A stretch of 35,019 nt of DNA from an uncultured Bacteroidales bacterium (GTDB taxonomy: Bacteria; Bacteroidota; Bacteroidia; Bacteroidales; Bacteroidaceae): NCBI GenBank assembly GCA_902785075.1, contig CACZXN010000022.1:1-35019 (forward strand). The letters are read 5' to 3'. Each line of letters starts with the position of its first letter. Position 1 is the first letter of the stretch. This document shows positions 33,262 to 35,019 of this stretch, piece by piece. Under the pieces are notes generated by a model, which saw only the letters and a program-made list of their open reading frames with translations, was not told where the DNA came from and ran no database searches. Position numbers and translations under genes: made by a program.

Positions 33262-35019
33262 ATGCAACGAGTTAGAAAAGTTATTCTTTTTGCAACCTTG
33301 ATGCTTATCACTGCATCATGGAGCCTTGTGTGGAGTCAGACGAATGACTCGAAACAGGCGATGACTGCCCGATGGGATGTGTACAGGCAGATTGCGGCTC
33401 AGGCTATGGATCACTCTCAGTTTGACGCCTTGATGGAGACTGCTCGGCAGGCTACTGCTGAGGATGAGATGGCGGAGTACGACACGAAGCTTTGGGCGGC
33501 TTTGAAGTCGCTGATTGCTACGGGTACGACTGCTTCGGGACAGTTTGACTTGACTGCGCTGATTGACGACAATGCTGTCGTGAAGGAGTTCGCGAATACC
33601 AAGACGGCGAATGTGTCGCATACGGTCAAGGACCTTCCTGCCGGTCTTTATACGCTGAAGGTGCAGGCGCTCAATCGTCCGAGCGATTACCTGACGGCTA
33701 ATAATCAGTATGAAGCGGGTCGTGTGTATCAGAAGACAAACATGTATTTCGGTTCGGAGATGCAACCTGTGAAACATATTAACGACGATGCTCGGTTTGT
33801 TCAGCTTCGTTCGGGTTCATGGCAACAGGGTGCTGGTCAGCGTGTGATTCCAAGCGACCTAAACGGTGCGAAGGCTGCGTTCGATGCGGGCTTGTACTGG
33901 AATGTGATGCGTGTGACGCTCGATGCTGATGCTGACGTGAAGATGGGTGTTCGAATCATCTCTGCATCGGACAACAACTGGATGGTGTGTGGCAAGTTCC
34001 GTCTCTACTATGGTGCGCCGAAGGTTGAATTGTCGTTGAAGCAGTCGCAGAAATTCACGCTCACGGAAGATACGTATGCGGATGTGACGACTGACATCAG
34101 CATTGCTGCGGGCGAGTGGACTCCGCTGTGTCTGCCGTTCAATATGAATGCCGAGCAGACGTCTGCCGCGTTCAAGCAGGTGTGTGCGATTGGTGGAGTG
34201 AGTCTGACGGACGGTAAGTTGGTAGGTCAGTTGGTGCCTGTCAGTGAGATTCAAGCCGGCTTTCCTTATTATGTACAGGTGGATAAGGCAACAACTGTGA
34301 AGGCTGATGATGTGTTGGTGCGCGCAGTACGTCCTGACAGCGTTCCTGCCTTGTGGGAAGGGGCTTATTCTGTCGGCAAGTATATGACACGAGGCTATGG
34401 AACCACGCTCTATCTGGCTTCGGACCTGAAGTCGAAGGCAAGCACACTGACTTGGGAAGTTGCCGACTATCAGAACATGAGTTTCTCGACCAACTTGGAG
34501 AATGCTGCTGCTCGTAGGTTCCTGTCTGAGGTGACCTACACGGAAGCATCGCCTTCGGTCATCAATAATTACTACATCAATCCTCCCGTACGTCGCGACC
34601 AACCGAAATCTGTTGTGGTTCCCGTACCGAAGTCCGACCAGACGATTACACTGACGCTGGCTGCCAGCAGCGACTATGATGGAGCAACAACGGCTACATA
34701 TCCTGCAGGAACGACCATTTGTGAGCTACTGAACCTCATTCCTGCGCGCGATTATTATTATAAGGTGGAAACGGGTGATGGAAATGTGTTGACGAAAGGT
34801 CGGTTCCATACCGACGGAACGGTCAGAATGATACGTGCCAGCTCTATCAGCAACATCCGCGACCTTGGTGGATGGACCAATATAGACGGTAACAAGGTAA
34901 GGTATGAGAAGTTGTTCCGCGGAAGCGAGTTTAACGGTTCTCAGATACTCAACTCGAACGACCTGAAACTGATTCAGGCATTGGGTATCGGTGCAGAGAT
35001 AGACTTGCGCAGCCAATAT
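33262..35019 (+). CDS. exported tyrosine-phosphatase-like protein, cut by window end
   Basis: The frame is open from ATG 33262 for 586 codons to the last base. It begins with a signal peptide MQRVRKVILFATLMLITASW ending near SLVWSQ. The middle holds beta-sandwich-like regions with no family I recognise, including KDLPAGLYTLKVQALNRPSD (carbohydrate-binding-like) and GEWTPLCLPFNM. At about 525-586 it changes to a typical start of the bacterial tyrosine/serine phosphatase family (SSISNIRDLGGWTNIDGNKV, KLFRGSEF, LGIGAEIDLRS). The catalytic Cys-x5-Arg loop would lie outside the window. The protein is probably periplasmic or surface-attached. Confidence 0.8.
   Translation, partial: MQRVRKVILFATLMLITASWSLVWSQTNDSKQAMTARWDVYRQIAAQAMDHSQFDALMETARQATAEDEMAEYDTKLWAALKSLIATGTTASGQFDLTALIDDNAVVKEFANTKTANVSHTVKDLPAGLYTLKVQALNRPSDYLTANNQYEAGRVYQKTNMYFGSEMQPVKHINDDARFVQLRSGSWQQGAGQRVIPSDLNGAKAAFDAGLYWNVMRVTLDADADVKMGVRIISASDNNWMVCGKFRLYYGAPKVELSLKQSQKFTLTEDTYADVTTDISIAAGEWTPLCLPFNMNAEQTSAAFKQVCAIGGVSLTDGKLVGQLVPVSEIQAGFPYYVQVDKATTVKADDVLVRAVRPDSVPALWEGAYSVGKYMTRGYGTTLYLASDLKSKASTLTWEVADYQNMSFSTNLENAAARRFLSEVTYTEASPSVINNYYINPPVRRDQPKSVVVPVPKSDQTITLTLAASSDYDGATTATYPAGTTICELLNLIPARDYYYKVETGDGNVLTKGRFHTDGTVRMIRASSISNIRDLGGWTNIDGNKVRYEKLFRGSEFNGSQILNSNDLKLIQALGIGAEIDLRSQY

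Overview
The window looks like a chromosomal segment from a Bacteroidales bacterium, most likely Prevotella or a close relative. The evidence is the family content (DUF4296 lipoprotein, DUF5715, MG2-domain exported protein, bacteroidal IleS/LspA order), the Bacteroidota promoter signature (TTTG, about 20 bp, TAnnTTTG) before several genes, and abundant low-complexity intergenic repeats. No phage, IS element, rRNA or CRISPR was seen.

Layout: (1) 1-1.5 kb: a tiny peptide gene, tRNA-Asp and pheS. (2) 1.7-12.5 kb: a nucleotide-sugar / surface-polysaccharide precursor block: UDP-glucose dehydrogenase, a membrane-bound 4,6-dehydratase of the CapD/WbpM type, nagB, an outer-membrane protein, a cytidylyltransferase-GHMP kinase fusion, then fcl and a gmd that carries a fused XRE helix-turn-helix, and a cupin-ManA fusion. 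ManA, Gmd and Fcl are steps of GDP-L-fucose synthesis. (3) 12.6-19.6 kb: tRNA-Arg, then housekeeping genes on the minus strand (small conserved gene, DUF4296, lspA, ileS, pyrI, pyrB). (4) 19.7-25.4 kb: minus-strand capA-like phosphoesterase, MG2 protein, truA and an M15-like DUF5715 protein, surrounded by 15-bp tandem arrays. (5) 25.9-32.6 kb: a compact plus-strand sulfur operon. (6) 32.6-35 kb: a structured intergenic region and the start of an exported tyrosine-phosphatase-like protein cut by the window end.

The most striking part is region 5. Eight consecutive genes encode a MetY-like PLP enzyme, a ThiS/MoaD-like sulfur carrier, an E1-like activating enzyme, a DsrE_2 protein, a TusA-like protein, a JAMM metalloprotease, a family 2 encapsulin shell with an inserted cyclic-nucleotide-binding domain, and a SufS-type cysteine desulfurase with a long N-terminal extension typical of encapsulin cargo. 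I infer a pathway in which sulfur mobilised by an encapsulated desulfurase is relayed to a protein thiocarboxylate used to make homocysteine. The carrier ends in GGGG followed by five residues encoded by an interspersed palindromic repeat, which the JAMM protease would be expected to trim.

A second theme is that short repeats have entered coding sequence: the end of truA, the end of the sulfur carrier, probably a segment of ileS, the linker of DUF5715 and the signal peptide of the capA-like protein all seem to be built from repeat sequence.
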